From: Paenibacillus lutrae
Lineage (GTDB): Bacteria; Bacillota; Bacilli; Paenibacillales; NBRC-103111
Assembly: GCF_009757775.1 (NCBI RefSeq)
Contig: NZ_RHLK01000005.1
Location: forward strand, 62,969 to 126,968
DNA: 64,000 nucleotides
Reading direction: 5' to 3'
Shown: in pieces, positions 32,549 through 40,994 of the stretch
How the letters are laid out: every line of letters starts with the position of its first letter
Position numbering within the stretch: position 1 is the stretch's first letter
The notes under the pieces: model-generated
Database searches by the model: none
Seen by the model: only the letters and a program-made list of their open reading frames with translations
Told to the model about the DNA's origin: nothing
Made by a program: the position numbers and the translations under genes

Positions 32549-33250
32549 TCATCCGACTTCAAACTCCTCGTCACTGCGCATAATACGGCCCAGCGGGGAA
32601 TGCTCATTCGCTCTGTTTATTTTCCAAATGGTCCTTATCCAAAGAAGCGTCATAAACGGTAACATAAACCAGATCCAGTTGCTTTGGGCAACGAGCTGGA
32701 TGTAGTCAAAGGAACCGTGCCACAAAATCGGCAGCAGCATGGAAGCAAACAAATATTTGCGTTCATGAGCGCGCATAAATTTAGCTTTGCCCAGATAGTA
32801 GCCCATCATAACTCCGAATAAAGCATGACCGGATACAGGAAGCAGAGCACGCATTATTAACATGGAAATACTCGTGCCGTTAACAAGTGCGTACAGAATA
32901 TTCTCCAGTGTGGCAAAACCGAGGCTGACCGCCACTGCGTAAACAATACCGTCGTACGGCTCATCGAATGAGGAGTGACGGTAAATCAGGTGATACACCA
33001 CGAACCACTTCAGAAATTCTTCAAGACCGCCTGAGATAAAAAAAGCAAATGTAAACTGGTTCTCCCCGCCGATTTCTTCAATGAAGGCACTCTGAATAAC
33101 CATGGCGGGGATGACCAGCAGAACACCGAATAGAAACAATTTGCCGACCAGATGAATCGGCTCTGTTTCATACCGGTCTTTCAAATAAAAATAGGCAAGC
33201 AGGGAGATTCCGGGAGCAACAGCCGCCATAAGCACGGAAAACAAGTCCAT
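32549..33250 (-). CDS. prsW: Intramembrane protease PrsW
   Basis: 233-aa multi-span membrane protease of the PrsW family, which makes the first cut in the anti-sigma factor RsiW in B. subtilis to activate sigma-W. The catalytic block GGLEEFLKWFVVYHLIY (EExxK) is near residue 80, followed by histidine-bearing blocks PVSGHALFGVMMGY and LWHGSFDYI. It lies next to the glutamate dehydrogenase gene, as in B. subtilis. No rsiW/sigW pair is in the window, so its substrate here is inferred. Confidence 0.93.
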   Translation of the reverse strand: MDLFSVLMAAVAPGISLLAYFYLKDRYETEPIHLVGKLFLFGVLLVIPAMVIQSAFIEEIGGENQFTFAFFISGGLEEFLKWFVVYHLIYRHSSFDEPYDGIVYAVAVSLGFATLENILYALVNGTSISMLIMRALLPVSGHALFGVMMGYYLGKAKFMRAHERKYLFASMLLPILWHGSFDYIQLVAQSNWIWFMLPFMTLLWIRTIWKINRANEHSPLGRIMRSDEEFEVG

Positions 33251-33298
33251 CCCTTTTCCCCCTTTCTGTTACGGCAGACGAATAAACGTTCCGGTTAC

Positions 33299-34555
33299 TC
33301 AGACCCAGCCGCGGAACCTGGCCGCTTCAGCCATTTTGCGAACACCGGTCATATAGGCCGCAAGTCGCATATCGATTCCACGTGTCTTATGAATATTATA
33401 GACATTTTCGAAGCCATTTTCCATGACTTCTTGAAGTTTGGCATGAACTTCGCTTTCCGACCAGTAATATCCCTGGTTGTTCTGTACCCACTCGAAATAC
33501 GAAACCACGACCCCGCCCGCGCTTGCGAGTACGTCCGGGACAATAAGAATACCGCGTTCCGTCAAAATCTTGGTTGCTTCCAAAGTGGTAGGACCATTGG
33601 CCGCTTCGACCACAATGCTCGCTTTAATGCGGTGTGCATTCTCGCGGGTGATCTGATTCTCGATAGCCGCCGGAACCAGAATGTCGCATTCTTGCTCCAA
33701 AATATCTTGGGCCGGCATGACATCGGAGAACAGATTCGTCACGGTTCCGAATGAATCACGGCGGTCGAGCAGATATTCAATATCCAGACCTTCCGGATCG
33801 TATAGAGCCCCGTTCACATCCGCGATTCCTACTACTTTGGCACCGGCTTCATGCATAAACTTGGACAGGAAACTGCCGGCGTTGCCGAAGCCCTGAACAA
33901 TAACCCGTGCGCCTTGAAGCGGAATGCCCCGCTTCTCCAGCGCTTTGTTAATCATAATCGTAACACCTTTGGCTGTCGCGGTTTCCCGGCCGTGCGAACC
34001 TCCCAGAACAATCGGCTTGCCCGTAATGAAACCCGGAGAATCAAATTCACGAATGCGGCTGTATTCATCGAGCATCCAGGCCATAATCTGCGAGTTCGTC
34101 ATAACATCTGGTGCTGGAATATCCTTGGTAGGTCCTACAAGCTGAGATATGGATCTGACATATCCGCGGCTGAGCAGTTCAAGTTCCCGCGAAGACATCG
34201 TGCGCGGGTCGCAAATAATTCCGCCCTTGCCGCCGCCATAAGGCAGATCCACAATACCGCACTTCAAACTCATCCAGATTGAAAGCGCTTTGACTTCATC
34301 TTCCGTTACACCCGGATGAAACCGGACCCCACCCTTTGTTGGACCGACTGCATCATTATGCTGGGCACGATAACCTGTAAACACCTTTACCTTGCCGTCG
34401 TCCATGCGCACAGGAATACGAACGGTCAAAACACGCAGAGGTTCTTTAAGCAAATCATACATTTCATCCGAGTAACCGAGTCTCTTCAGAGCTTGTTCAA
34501 TAATAATTTGAGTCGATTCCAGCACGTTTAAATTTTCTATGTTTTTGTCAGTCAT
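33299..34555 (-). CDS. gudB: NAD-dependent glutamate dehydrogenase
   Basis: 418 aa from an ATG at 34555 behind GAGAGGTGG; six further upstream codons overlap the ribosome site. The Glu/Leu/Phe/Val dehydrogenase signature PYGGGKGGI contains the catalytic Lys (near residue 120), preceded by KGGVRFHP and followed by the Rossmann loop VQGFGNAGSFLSK and EAANGPTT. It oxidises glutamate to 2-oxoglutarate and ammonia. The location beside prsW matches gudB of B. subtilis rather than rocG. It is monocistronic, with a terminator upstream (34593-34638) and prsW downstream. Confidence 0.92.
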   Translation of the reverse strand: MTDKNIENLNVLESTQIIIEQALKRLGYSDEMYDLLKEPLRVLTVRIPVRMDDGKVKVFTGYRAQHNDAVGPTKGGVRFHPGVTEDEVKALSIWMSLKCGIVDLPYGGGKGGIICDPRTMSSRELELLSRGYVRSISQLVGPTKDIPAPDVMTNSQIMAWMLDEYSRIREFDSPGFITGKPIVLGGSHGRETATAKGVTIMINKALEKRGIPLQGARVIVQGFGNAGSFLSKFMHEAGAKVVGIADVNGALYDPEGLDIEYLLDRRDSFGTVTNLFSDVMPAQDILEQECDILVPAAIENQITRENAHRIKASIVVEAANGPTTLEATKILTERGILIVPDVLASAGGVVVSYFEWVQNNQGYYWSESEVHAKLQEVMENGFENVYNIHKTRGIDMRLAAYMTGVRKMAEAARFRGWV

Positions 34556-34592
34556 GGTGTGACCACCTCTCATCTATGTATTATGACACAAT

Positions 34593-34638
34593 GAAAATAA
34601 AGCATCCTGCAAAAACGGGTGTTTTTGGAGAATGCTTT
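34593..34638 (-). terminator. Terminator after mecA
   Basis: AAAGCAT...ATGCTTT outer stem and AAAAAC/GTTTTT inner stem separated by a 5x5 internal loop, followed by ATTTTC on the minus strand. It lies about 100 bases after the mecA stop. Confidence 0.55.
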
Positions 34639-34736
34639 ACCAGCAGCAGCAGCCTATATCTTGTCCGGTATAAGAACACAAGGGACAGGCTTGATCCGCC
34701 AGCCCGGTCAAGCCGCACCGGTTATAGGTCTTAAAC

Positions 34737-35342
34737 TCAAGCGAAATGACGGCACAGTTCCGGAACCGCCTGTTCGGCAATGACGGCTTTGCCGTACTCT
34801 TCCAGGACGGCTTTCGTCACATTCGTAGCATCCCCGTATTCAGAAAGTACTGCAATGAGTGTCTGGAACTTTGCTTCAGGCAGTTCCGTCGGTTCAAGCT
34901 GAAGGATCCATTTATTCTTATACGTATAAAGCGCCCCGCCATCCGTTAACATCGGCTTGATGACTTTGGCGGCACGCAGCAAATCTTCAAAATCGCGGAA
35001 TGCGTAAGAAATAATATCGCTTTGCTCAAGCGTTACTTCCATCTCATATACTTCCTCCGCCTCATGATCATCAAGAATGTCGGCCTGCAGGGATAAATCC
35101 ATGTTTCCGCGGGTCACGATGACGACCATTCCCTGGGCAGGAAGCGCAAATACTTCAACAGCCAAAGGTCCGGAAGGTTCAAAACCCAACTCGGAGTAAG
35201 CCTGATCCATCATGTCACTAAACAGATCGTGAACTTTGGGTATCTCCCTCCACATATCGTCCTTCTGGATACCCCGTTCCGTCAAGTCATCGAATGTAAG
35301 GAAAATCCGTATTTTATCCGGGCTTAGACGTTCGATTTTCAT
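34737..35342 (-). CDS. mecA: Adaptor protein MecA (ClpC adaptor)
   Basis: 201 aa. The N-terminal substrate-binding domain begins MKIERLSPDKIRIFLTFDDLTERGIQKDDMW, the hallmark of MecA/YpbH, followed by an acidic linker (ILDDHEAEE) and the C-terminal ClpC-binding domain with FRDFEDLLRAAKVI and YTYKNKWILQLE. It delivers substrates to the ClpCP protease; MecA and its paralogue YpbH cannot be told apart here. The frame stops at TGA 34737. A +1 shift at the stop would add a Cys-rich tail of about 31 residues (see findings). Confidence 0.9.
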   Translation of the reverse strand: MKIERLSPDKIRIFLTFDDLTERGIQKDDMWREIPKVHDLFSDMMDQAYSELGFEPSGPLAVEVFALPAQGMVVIVTRGNMDLSLQADILDDHEAEEVYEMEVTLEQSDIISYAFRDFEDLLRAAKVIKPMLTDGGALYTYKNKWILQLEPTELPEAKFQTLIAVLSEYGDATNVTKAVLEEYGKAVIAEQAVPELCRHFA

Positions 35343-35507
35343 GACAGGATCCTCCTTTCCATGACACCTTTATTGAATGGTTATAAACATAATATGCCGG
35401 TTTGAAAACCACGGTGTGTGCGCTTGCTGAAACAAGCACATAACTGGGTGCCACCTTCTATTATTATACCATGTCACGCGCAAAATGTTAGTCATACGGG
35501 AAAAATT

Positions 35508-35543
35508 TAAAGACACCGCCTCTGCCCATGGCAGAAGCGGTGT
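35508..35543 (-). terminator. Terminator between the membrane-anchored protein and mecA
   Basis: ACACCGC/GCGGTGT outer stem and CTGCC/GGCAG inner stem, then CTTTAAATTTTT on the minus strand. It closes the gene at 35589-36008. Confidence 0.75.
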
Positions 35544-35588
35544 TCGGGATTGGATCGTCCATTCTTCTCATGGTCATGCAGGGAATCT

Positions 35589-36008
35589 TCAGTGAGTCCC
35601 GGATGTCCTGGAATCGTTCTTGTCGAGAATTTCATCCACGGCAGACTTCACATGTGAATCCTTGGCGATCAGTTCTTTAATCATCTGCTCGTCCTGGGCC
35701 GAGTTAGAGGCGGAGCCGGCACTGTGGCTTTTCTTGTGCTGCGGGTAGGAAGAAGATTGGCTGCTTCCTTGAGAAGCGGCTTTCGAGTCCGAGTGGCCGG
35801 AATTGCCAGCCTGACTTTGATTCGGCGAATTTGCAGCTGATTTCCCCGAAAACATCTGCAGCGCTTCATTCATCATTCCGCTGACTGCCTTGCCCGTACT
35901 GCTGCCGGAACTCATTAAAGCACCCCTGAAGCTGCTTTTACGATTCATGACATATACGGCAAGCGCTGCACCGGCGATGCCCCCGATAAGCATAGAACTG
36001 AATCTCAT
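35589..36008 (-). CDS. Membrane-anchored low-complexity protein
   Basis: 139 aa from an ATG at 36008 with GGAGGG before it (the longer frame to 36074 has no ribosome site). One N-terminal hydrophobic helix (SSMLIGGIAGAALAVYVM) is followed by a Ser/Gln/Asn/Gly-rich region (residues about 55-105) and a short charged tail ending KNDSRTSGTH. It resembles YtxH-like proteins only in layout. Function unknown. Confidence 0.7.
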   Translation of the reverse strand: MRFSSMLIGGIAGAALAVYVMNRKSSFRGALMSSGSSTGKAVSGMMNEALQMFSGKSAANSPNQSQAGNSGHSDSKAASQGSSQSSSYPQHKKSHSAGSASNSAQDEQMIKELIAKDSHVKSAVDEILDKNDSRTSGTH

Positions 36009-36241
36009 CTGTATCCCTCCAAAGTTTAGAATGAATGAACCTCTCTTAGGTTGCTTCGGCTCTACAGGGGTCATGCGCAGCTTTGCAGGGAATCGCAGGG
36101 ATTCGCCCTTCGGATCAACGGGTATAATATACCGGCGGTAGCATAAAACCTATATAGAGAGTAATACGATAGGATTTGAAAAGGATACGCCGCATTAACT
36201 TGAACTTTACACAAATTAATTAAGACAGGAGCTTTAATGCC

Positions 36242-37120
36242 ATGACCCTTACGAATATTGTGCGTACGACCGGAATTGCTCTTACCCTCAGCCTGGCACT
36301 CACAGCCTGCGGACCTGGGACGGAGAGCAAAACCGCCGGTACAAAGCCATCTGCCAATCAGGTTGAGCCGGGGACGCCTTCTCCTGCCCCAGCTTCATCC
36401 GCAGCGCCGCAGTCCCCAGCCCCCTCGCCTTCCGCTAACGCGCAGCAGGCTACGCCGGCGCCTTCCACGGAGGCTTCCCAGAAAACAAAGTACCGCATCA
36501 ATTCAAATTATGATGTCGTCCCAGTCGATGCGAGCGGCGAAAAGAAGGTGGTGCTTCTAACTTTCGATGACGGGCCCAAAGAAAAAGCCATGCTTGAATC
36601 TATGCTCGGCACTCTCGATAAACATAAAGCCAAAGCCATTTTCTTCATGAACGGAACCCGTATCAAGCAGCATCCCGAACTCGCCAAACTGATCCATGAT
36701 CGTGGACAAGCCCTTGGCAATCATTCCTGGGACCATGTGGATCTCAAGAAAGAGAATCCGGATAATCTGGAGCATCAGATTGGGGATGTGGTCCAAATTC
36801 TGGAAGAGATGACCGGCAGTAAACCCCGGTTCTTCCGTCCGCCTTACGGTTCGGGCAATGATGCGGTCAAAGCAAAGGCCAAGGCTCATCAACTGATTTA
36901 TATGACTTGGTCCAACGGATCTATGGACTGGGAAATGTCCGCTAAGAAGAACGATCCGGACAAAATTGTCGCCAACGTACTTGAACAGCTTCATCCCGGA
37001 AGCAACATTCTGATGCATGAACTTCCCTGGACAGCAGAGGCGCTGGACAAACTGCTTACAGAGCTGGAAAAGAAAGGCTATACGTTTGTCGATCCGGCGC
37101 AAATAACTGCGGAATCGTAA
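36242..37120 (+). CDS. Polysaccharide deacetylase lipoprotein
   Basis: 292 aa. Signal sequence and lipobox LTAC near residue 22 are followed by a Pro/Ala/Ser-rich linker (about 30-80) and a NodB-type deacetylase domain. The catalytic motifs are complete: TFDDGP near residue 105 (catalytic base and metal Asp), NHSWDH (metal His pair), RPPYGSGND, and a late LMHEL His. Such enzymes remove N-acetyl groups from peptidoglycan or other glycans outside the cell. It is a plus-strand gene divergent from 35589-36008, with AGGAG before the start and its own terminator. Confidence 0.92.
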   Translation: MTLTNIVRTTGIALTLSLALTACGPGTESKTAGTKPSANQVEPGTPSPAPASSAAPQSPAPSPSANAQQATPAPSTEASQKTKYRINSNYDVVPVDASGEKKVVLLTFDDGPKEKAMLESMLGTLDKHKAKAIFFMNGTRIKQHPELAKLIHDRGQALGNHSWDHVDLKKENPDNLEHQIGDVVQILEEMTGSKPRFFRPPYGSGNDAVKAKAKAHQLIYMTWSNGSMDWEMSAKKNDPDKIVANVLEQLHPGSNILMHELPWTAEALDKLLTELEKKGYTFVDPAQITAES

Positions 37121-37132
37121 ACCATCCGTAAC

Positions 37133-37196
37133 AAAAGCCTGCGTTCGGGCGCAATACCGGCATCATAAGCCCGTATTCGCCCAAGTGCAGGCTTTT
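37133..37196 (+). terminator. Terminator of the deacetylase gene
   Basis: AAAAGCCTGC/GCAGGCTTTT outer stem with a strong inner arm (GGGCG-AATAC / GTATT-CGCCC) and A/T tails on both sides. It could also end the convergent gene at 37227 from the other side. Confidence 0.8.
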
Positions 37197-37226
37197 AATA
37201 TCCAACGTATAAACGATCCCGGCCAT

Positions 37227-37451
37227 TTACGGTTTGGACGTATATTCAATCCCCCACCAGCCAAGTCCGACTACGAGCAGAAGAAACAAAAGAAGCAGGA
37301 TCTGATAAAAAGTCCGGGTTACTTTCGTTTGCTCAGACGGATGAACGGAACTTCGCGGGGGCAGGTAATGGCTTTCATCTTCGGCCGCTTCGCCTGCTTC
37401 AATGGTGTTCGGCTGATTAACCAATTCCTCGCCGGTCTGGTTGTGGCGCAT
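37227..37451 (-). CDS. Small single-span membrane protein
   Basis: 74 aa with AAGGAGG before the ATG, six bases after the stop of the CPBP protease gene. The N-terminal 45 residues are polar and acidic, then one hydrophobic helix (FYQILLLLFLLLVVGLGWWG) and a short tail. Probably cotranscribed with the protease; function unknown. Confidence 0.62.
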   Translation of the reverse strand: MRHNQTGEELVNQPNTIEAGEAAEDESHYLPPRSSVHPSEQTKVTRTFYQILLLLFLLLVVGLGWWGIEYTSKP

Positions 37452-37457
37452 GCTTCA

Positions 37458-38069
37458 CTATTCCTCCTTACTGTACCTCAAAATGCATCCTGAAATAAAA
37501 TCAATAATAAAATGAGCGCAAATGGCTGTCCAAAGAGAACCGGTATGTACATAAATCCAGCCAATCCCATAGCTAATGCTGAAAACCAGACCTGTCATCA
37601 GCCAATGCTGCAGATAACGGACATGGATAGCGGCGAATAAGATACTCGTCCAGTACGGGCCCAGATAGTGCTGGATAGCTCCGCGGAACAGCAGTTCCTC
37701 ACAGACCGAAACGACTAAACATAGAACGGCGATATGCCATAAGGGCCTCTTTGCAAAAATGCGTTTATTGACCCCGCCGTCATCCATCACATCCTCCGGC
37801 ACAAACCTCGTTACGATCAGATCCGCCGCAACAACAAGCAGGGCCAGTCCACCGCCCCACAGAAGAATCCCCCAACCCGGCTTAAATGAAAGCAGAGTCT
37901 TCATATCCGTTTGCTGAATCAGGAGCATAACCACACCGATGATCAGAATTAAAACTTGCGTTGCATATAAGTTCAGCAGCAGGACCTTATCGCTCAGTTC
38001 GTCTACACGAACCGCTTTTTGGAAGCGGATATTTTTGAGATCCTTCCATTTCGATTTCCATTTATTCAT
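37458..38069 (-). CDS. CPBP-family intramembrane metalloprotease
   Basis: 203 aa from an ATG at 38069 with AAGGA upstream (the frame opens 22 codons earlier without support). Several hydrophobic segments carry the three conserved blocks: CEELLFRGAIQH (EExxxR), FAAIHVRYLQHW (FxxxH) and AHFIIDFISG (HxxxD). Such CAAX protease/bacteriocin-processing proteins process prenylated proteins in eukaryotes; in bacteria most have unknown substrates. It lies in the ypbD neighbourhood of B. subtilis (same family), with a small membrane protein downstream. Confidence 0.88.
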   Translation of the reverse strand: MNKWKSKWKDLKNIRFQKAVRVDELSDKVLLLNLYATQVLILIIGVVMLLIQQTDMKTLLSFKPGWGILLWGGGLALLVVAADLIVTRFVPEDVMDDGGVNKRIFAKRPLWHIAVLCLVVSVCEELLFRGAIQHYLGPYWTSILFAAIHVRYLQHWLMTGLVFSISYGIGWIYVHTGSLWTAICAHFIIDFISGCILRYSKEE

Positions 38070-38247
38070 GAAGGTCCTTCCCAGGGAATCAATTGGCTCC
38101 CAATTGCCCTTTATCAGAATAGCGCCCCGCTGCACTTGCCCAGCATACTCGGCGCTCTTCTTTTAACATACCATGAATTGCCGCTTCAGAAAATCTTACT
38201 CTCTTATAACGAACCAGACTCTTCAAAAGTTACATCTGCCGCTGCAC

Positions 38248-38280
38248 AAAAAAAGACGCGCAGTCATCTAGACTGCACGC
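38248..38280 (-). terminator. Terminator after the rhodanese gene
   Basis: GCAGTC/GACTGC core stem extended by a wobble and two further pairs, followed by seven T residues on the minus strand, 28 bases past the stop at 38308. Confidence 0.75.
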
Positions 38281-38307
38281 TTAAATGAATGAGGGAATCA
38301 CAGGCGC

Positions 38308-38643
38308 TTAATCGTACGCGAAGCCCCGCAATCCCGATACCGCGGCCATACCGCCCTCGACATTGATCAGCTGCTCATAACCGTTTTGCTGCAAATAAGC
38401 GCATACCATCTCGCTTCGTACGCCGTGAGCACAGATCACATAAAGCGGAACGTCCTCAGGAAGTTCTCCGAGACGTCCCGGAATCGTATTCATCGGAATG
38501 TGCTCCGTCCCCTTCAAATGATAGTAGTTCCATTCAACTGTCTCCCGTACATCGATCACCTTGTATTTCCCGTGAATATTCTCCCCTTCTTCTAATAGCC
38601 TTAGAAAAGGTTCCGGTCCGATCTGTTTCAAAGGATTAACCAC
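38308..38643 (-). CDS. Single-domain rhodanese-like protein
   Basis: 111 aa covering one rhodanese domain. KVIDVRETVEWNYYHLKGTEHIPM marks the entry, and the active-site loop is CAHGVRS with the catalytic Cys near residue 79. This family carries sulfane sulfur as persulfide. No sulfur-pathway gene is adjacent, so the acceptor is unknown. It is divergent from the serA T-box leader. Confidence 0.92.
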   Translation of the reverse strand: MVNPLKQIGPEPFLRLLEEGENIHGKYKVIDVRETVEWNYYHLKGTEHIPMNTIPGRLGELPEDVPLYVICAHGVRSEMVCAYLQQNGYEQLINVEGGMAAVSGLRGFAYD

Positions 38644-38777
38644 CTTTCATTCTTCATCCGTATCTATGCCTCTATGCAGAATACACAATTCCCGGAGCAA
38701 CCTCAAGCCGTAAAGAGGACTATTCCATGGACACCGCGGCACTTTGCAAAGAATGCGTGAAACTCGCTCAAACCCTA

Positions 38778-38806
38778 TTGACACCCCCGACGAAGCCATG
38801 TTACAT
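38778..38806 (+). promoter_or_regulatory. serA promoter
   Basis: TTGACA (38778-38783), a 17-bp spacer and TTACAT (38801-38806) directly before the T-box leader. The -35 is perfect, the -10 moderate. Confidence 0.65.
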
Positions 38807-38839
38807 TAAGGTCAACTTAAAGTCATATAACACGTTAAA

Positions 38840-39100
38840 GCGTTGACGGAGACAAGTATGCATGCTAGCCTTTCAGAGAGCCGGTGGTTGGTGAGAACCG
38901 GCAGGATACGCGTATACAGAGCACTCCCGAGCATCGGTCCGAAGCACTGCGGAGGATCAATCGGCAGAACCCGTTATCGTTCAAAGTCCTTGTTAGGACT
39001 TATAAGGCCTCCCGTGCAAGCGTGAGGTAAAGTTGGGTGGCACCGCGAAGATAACTCTCGTCCCTTCATACGGGTTACGTATGAGGTTCGGGGGTTTTTT
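38840..39100 (+). promoter_or_regulatory. T-box leader of serA (predicted serine specifier AGC)
   Basis: The T-box core TGGGTGGCACCGCG is at 39034-39047 and is followed by a terminator (CTTCATACG/CGTATGAGG, then a run of seven T residues to about 39101). Stem I features are visible: AGAGAGCCGGTGGTTGGTGAGAACCGG-type apical loop near 38875-38900 and a specifier side reading AGC-ACTCCCGAG. AGC at 38920-38922 is a serine codon. Uncharged tRNA-Ser would stabilise the antiterminator and switch serA on. The T-box is certain; the exact specifier is inferred from its place before the ACTCC element. Confidence 0.9.
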
Positions 39101-39134
39101 TATATTTTCAAAAGACCATTGAGGAGGCATTATC

Positions 39135-40718
39135 ATGTTTAAAGTACTTGTATCGGATCCAATCAGCGATATGGGCATTCAAATGCTCCATGACGCAAGC
39201 GATGTTGAGGTAGACAAAAAAACCGGACTTAGCGAAGAAGAACTCATCGCTATCATCGGCGATTACGACGCGCTGCTTGTACGCAGCCAGACCAAAGTAA
39301 CTCCCCGCATCATGGATGCGGCTCCTAAGCTGAAAGTGATCGGCCGCGCAGGTGTCGGTGTCGACAACATTGACCTTGAAGCGGCTACCAAACACGGAAT
39401 CGTCGTAATCAATGCGCCTGACGGAAATACCATTGCTACGTGCGAGCATACTTTTGCCATGATCATGTCGGTAGCCCGTTCGATTCCTCAAGCTTACAAA
39501 AAAACGGTCACCGGTGAATGGGATCGTAAAACGTTCGTCGGCGTTGAATTGCGCAACAAAACGCTGGGTATTCTCGGCATGGGCCGGATCGGCAGCGAAG
39601 TGGCCAAACGCGCCAAAGTATTCGGAATGAACGTGATCGGCTATGACCCGTTCCTGACGGAAGAGCGTGCTGAGAAAATCGGCGTGAAGCTCGGCTCCGT
39701 CAATGATATCGCGGCGGCAGCGGATTTCATTACCGTTCATACTCCACTGACTAACGAAACCCGTCATATCCTGGGTCCTGCACAGTTTGCTATTATGAAA
39801 AAAGGCGTACGCATCGTTAACTGCGCACGCGGCGGAATCATTGACGAGAACGCGCTCGTGGAAGCGATTGAAAGCGGAACTGTCGCTGGCGCCGCTTTCG
39901 ACGTATTCGAGCAGGAGCCTCCGCAAGCGAGTCATCCTTTCCTGAATAATCCGAAAATCATCGTGACGCCTCACCTCGGAGCTTCCACAATTGAAGCCCA
40001 GGAGAATGTTGCGATTGACGTATCGGAAGAGTTGCTGCACATTCTGCGCGATGAGCCGTTCAAGAACGCAGTCAACATGCCGCCAGTTCCGGCAACCGTT
40101 ATGAATAAGCTACAGCCGTACTTTAATCTTGGCGAGAAGCTCGGTCTTATTGCGGGTCAGTTGACCGAAGGCCCTGTTCAAGAAATCGTTGTCAGCTATT
40201 CCGGGGATCTTGCCGATGTCGATACCAACCCGCTGACACGCTATATCGTGAAGGGTGTATTCACCCAGCATCTAGAAGGTATTAACCTTGTAAACGCAAT
40301 GCATATGGCCAAATCGCGAGACATCAACATTACGACGCAGCAATCGTCCACTACGGGCACTTTTACGAACCTGGTGACGATCACCATCAAGTCCAAGCAA
40401 GGCGACCGTACTTTCGCAGGCACCCTGCTTTCGGGTTATGGCGAGCGAATCGTACAAATCGACCAATACCCGGTAGACTTCGCACCGGCAGGCAGCCTGC
40501 TGCTTATCTCGCACAATGATAAGCCGGGTATCATCGGACGCGTGGGTACACTTCTCGGAAGTAATGAAGTGAACATCGCAACGATGCAGGTGGGTCGTAC
40601 TGTCGTCGGCGGATCTGCCATCATGGTTCTGACGATTGACAAAAAAGCCCCTAAAGAAGTGATCGCCGAGCTTGAAAAACAGCCGGAAATCGTAAATGTA
40701 CGCCAACTGGCAATCTAA
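39135..40718 (+). CDS. serA: D-3-phosphoglycerate dehydrogenase
   Basis: First enzyme of serine synthesis, oxidising 3-phosphoglycerate with NAD. The 527-aa long form has a catalytic domain with the Rossmann loop LGMGRIGSEVAKRAK (near residue 150), NCARGGIIDENAL and PHLGASTIEAQENVA, then an intervening (ASB) domain and a C-terminal ACT domain (about 455-527, ISHNDKPGIIGRVGTLLG) that usually senses serine. A T-box leader upstream adds control by tRNA-Ser charging. Monocistronic, with a strong terminator. Confidence 0.97.
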   Translation: MFKVLVSDPISDMGIQMLHDASDVEVDKKTGLSEEELIAIIGDYDALLVRSQTKVTPRIMDAAPKLKVIGRAGVGVDNIDLEAATKHGIVVINAPDGNTIATCEHTFAMIMSVARSIPQAYKKTVTGEWDRKTFVGVELRNKTLGILGMGRIGSEVAKRAKVFGMNVIGYDPFLTEERAEKIGVKLGSVNDIAAAADFITVHTPLTNETRHILGPAQFAIMKKGVRIVNCARGGIIDENALVEAIESGTVAGAAFDVFEQEPPQASHPFLNNPKIIVTPHLGASTIEAQENVAIDVSEELLHILRDEPFKNAVNMPPVPATVMNKLQPYFNLGEKLGLIAGQLTEGPVQEIVVSYSGDLADVDTNPLTRYIVKGVFTQHLEGINLVNAMHMAKSRDINITTQQSSTTGTFTNLVTITIKSKQGDRTFAGTLLSGYGERIVQIDQYPVDFAPAGSLLLISHNDKPGIIGRVGTLLGSNEVNIATMQVGRTVVGGSAIMVLTIDKKAPKEVIAELEKQPEIVNVRQLAI

Positions 40719-40730
40719 TGACAGTTGTAA

Positions 40731-40773
40731 AGAGCCTGCCCTGGAATCTTTATTCCCCGGCAGGCTCTTTTTT
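40731..40773 (+). terminator. Terminator of serA
   Basis: A perfect 10-bp stem AGAGCCTGCC/GGCAGGCTCT followed by TTTTT, 13 bases after the serA stop. Confidence 0.92.
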
Positions 40774-40851
40774 ATGAAGATCAACAGCTTAAGGACAGCC
40801 TGCAATTCGGATTGTTTCACGTACAACAAGATTTAGCTTTCTTTTTCAACA

Positions 40852-40897
40852 AAAAAGGCGGAAAGGTGCTGTTTTTCAGCAGTCTTTCCGCCTTTTT
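40852..40897. terminator. Bidirectional terminator between serA and resE
   Basis: A 14-bp arm AAAAAGGCGGAAAG pairs with CTTTCCGCCTTTTT around an 18-nt loop that has its own small stem (GCTG...CAGC). T-runs exist on both strands. It ends the minus-strand res transcript about 100 bases after resE and backs up serA termination. Confidence 0.9.
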
Positions 40898-40994
40898 CCC
40901 CGCTATTCGAATGTCTGCAAAGTCCGGACAGGATTCCTCAGGCAACTGACATGGCCGCTCTTGCGGCTTGGCAGACGCCCCCTCACGTGAACCA

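Larger units (their letters stand above)
38644..39134 (+). promoter_or_regulatory. serA upstream region
   Basis: This 491-base stretch carries the start region of the rhodanese gene at its left end, then on the plus strand a promoter, a T-box leader with terminator and the serA ribosome site (GAGGAGG). I see no gene in it. Confidence 0.8.

Noticed and set aside
36557-37102. 181-aa minus-strand ORF opposite the deacetylase
   Set aside because: Antisense to a gene with complete catalytic motifs.
38176-38296. possible small RNA or gene between the CPBP protease and rhodanese genes
   Set aside because: Only the rhodanese terminator and the protease promoter region are supportable here.
39108-40040. 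310-aa minus-strand ORF opposite serA
   Set aside because: Antisense shadow of serA, starts inside it and has no ribosome site.
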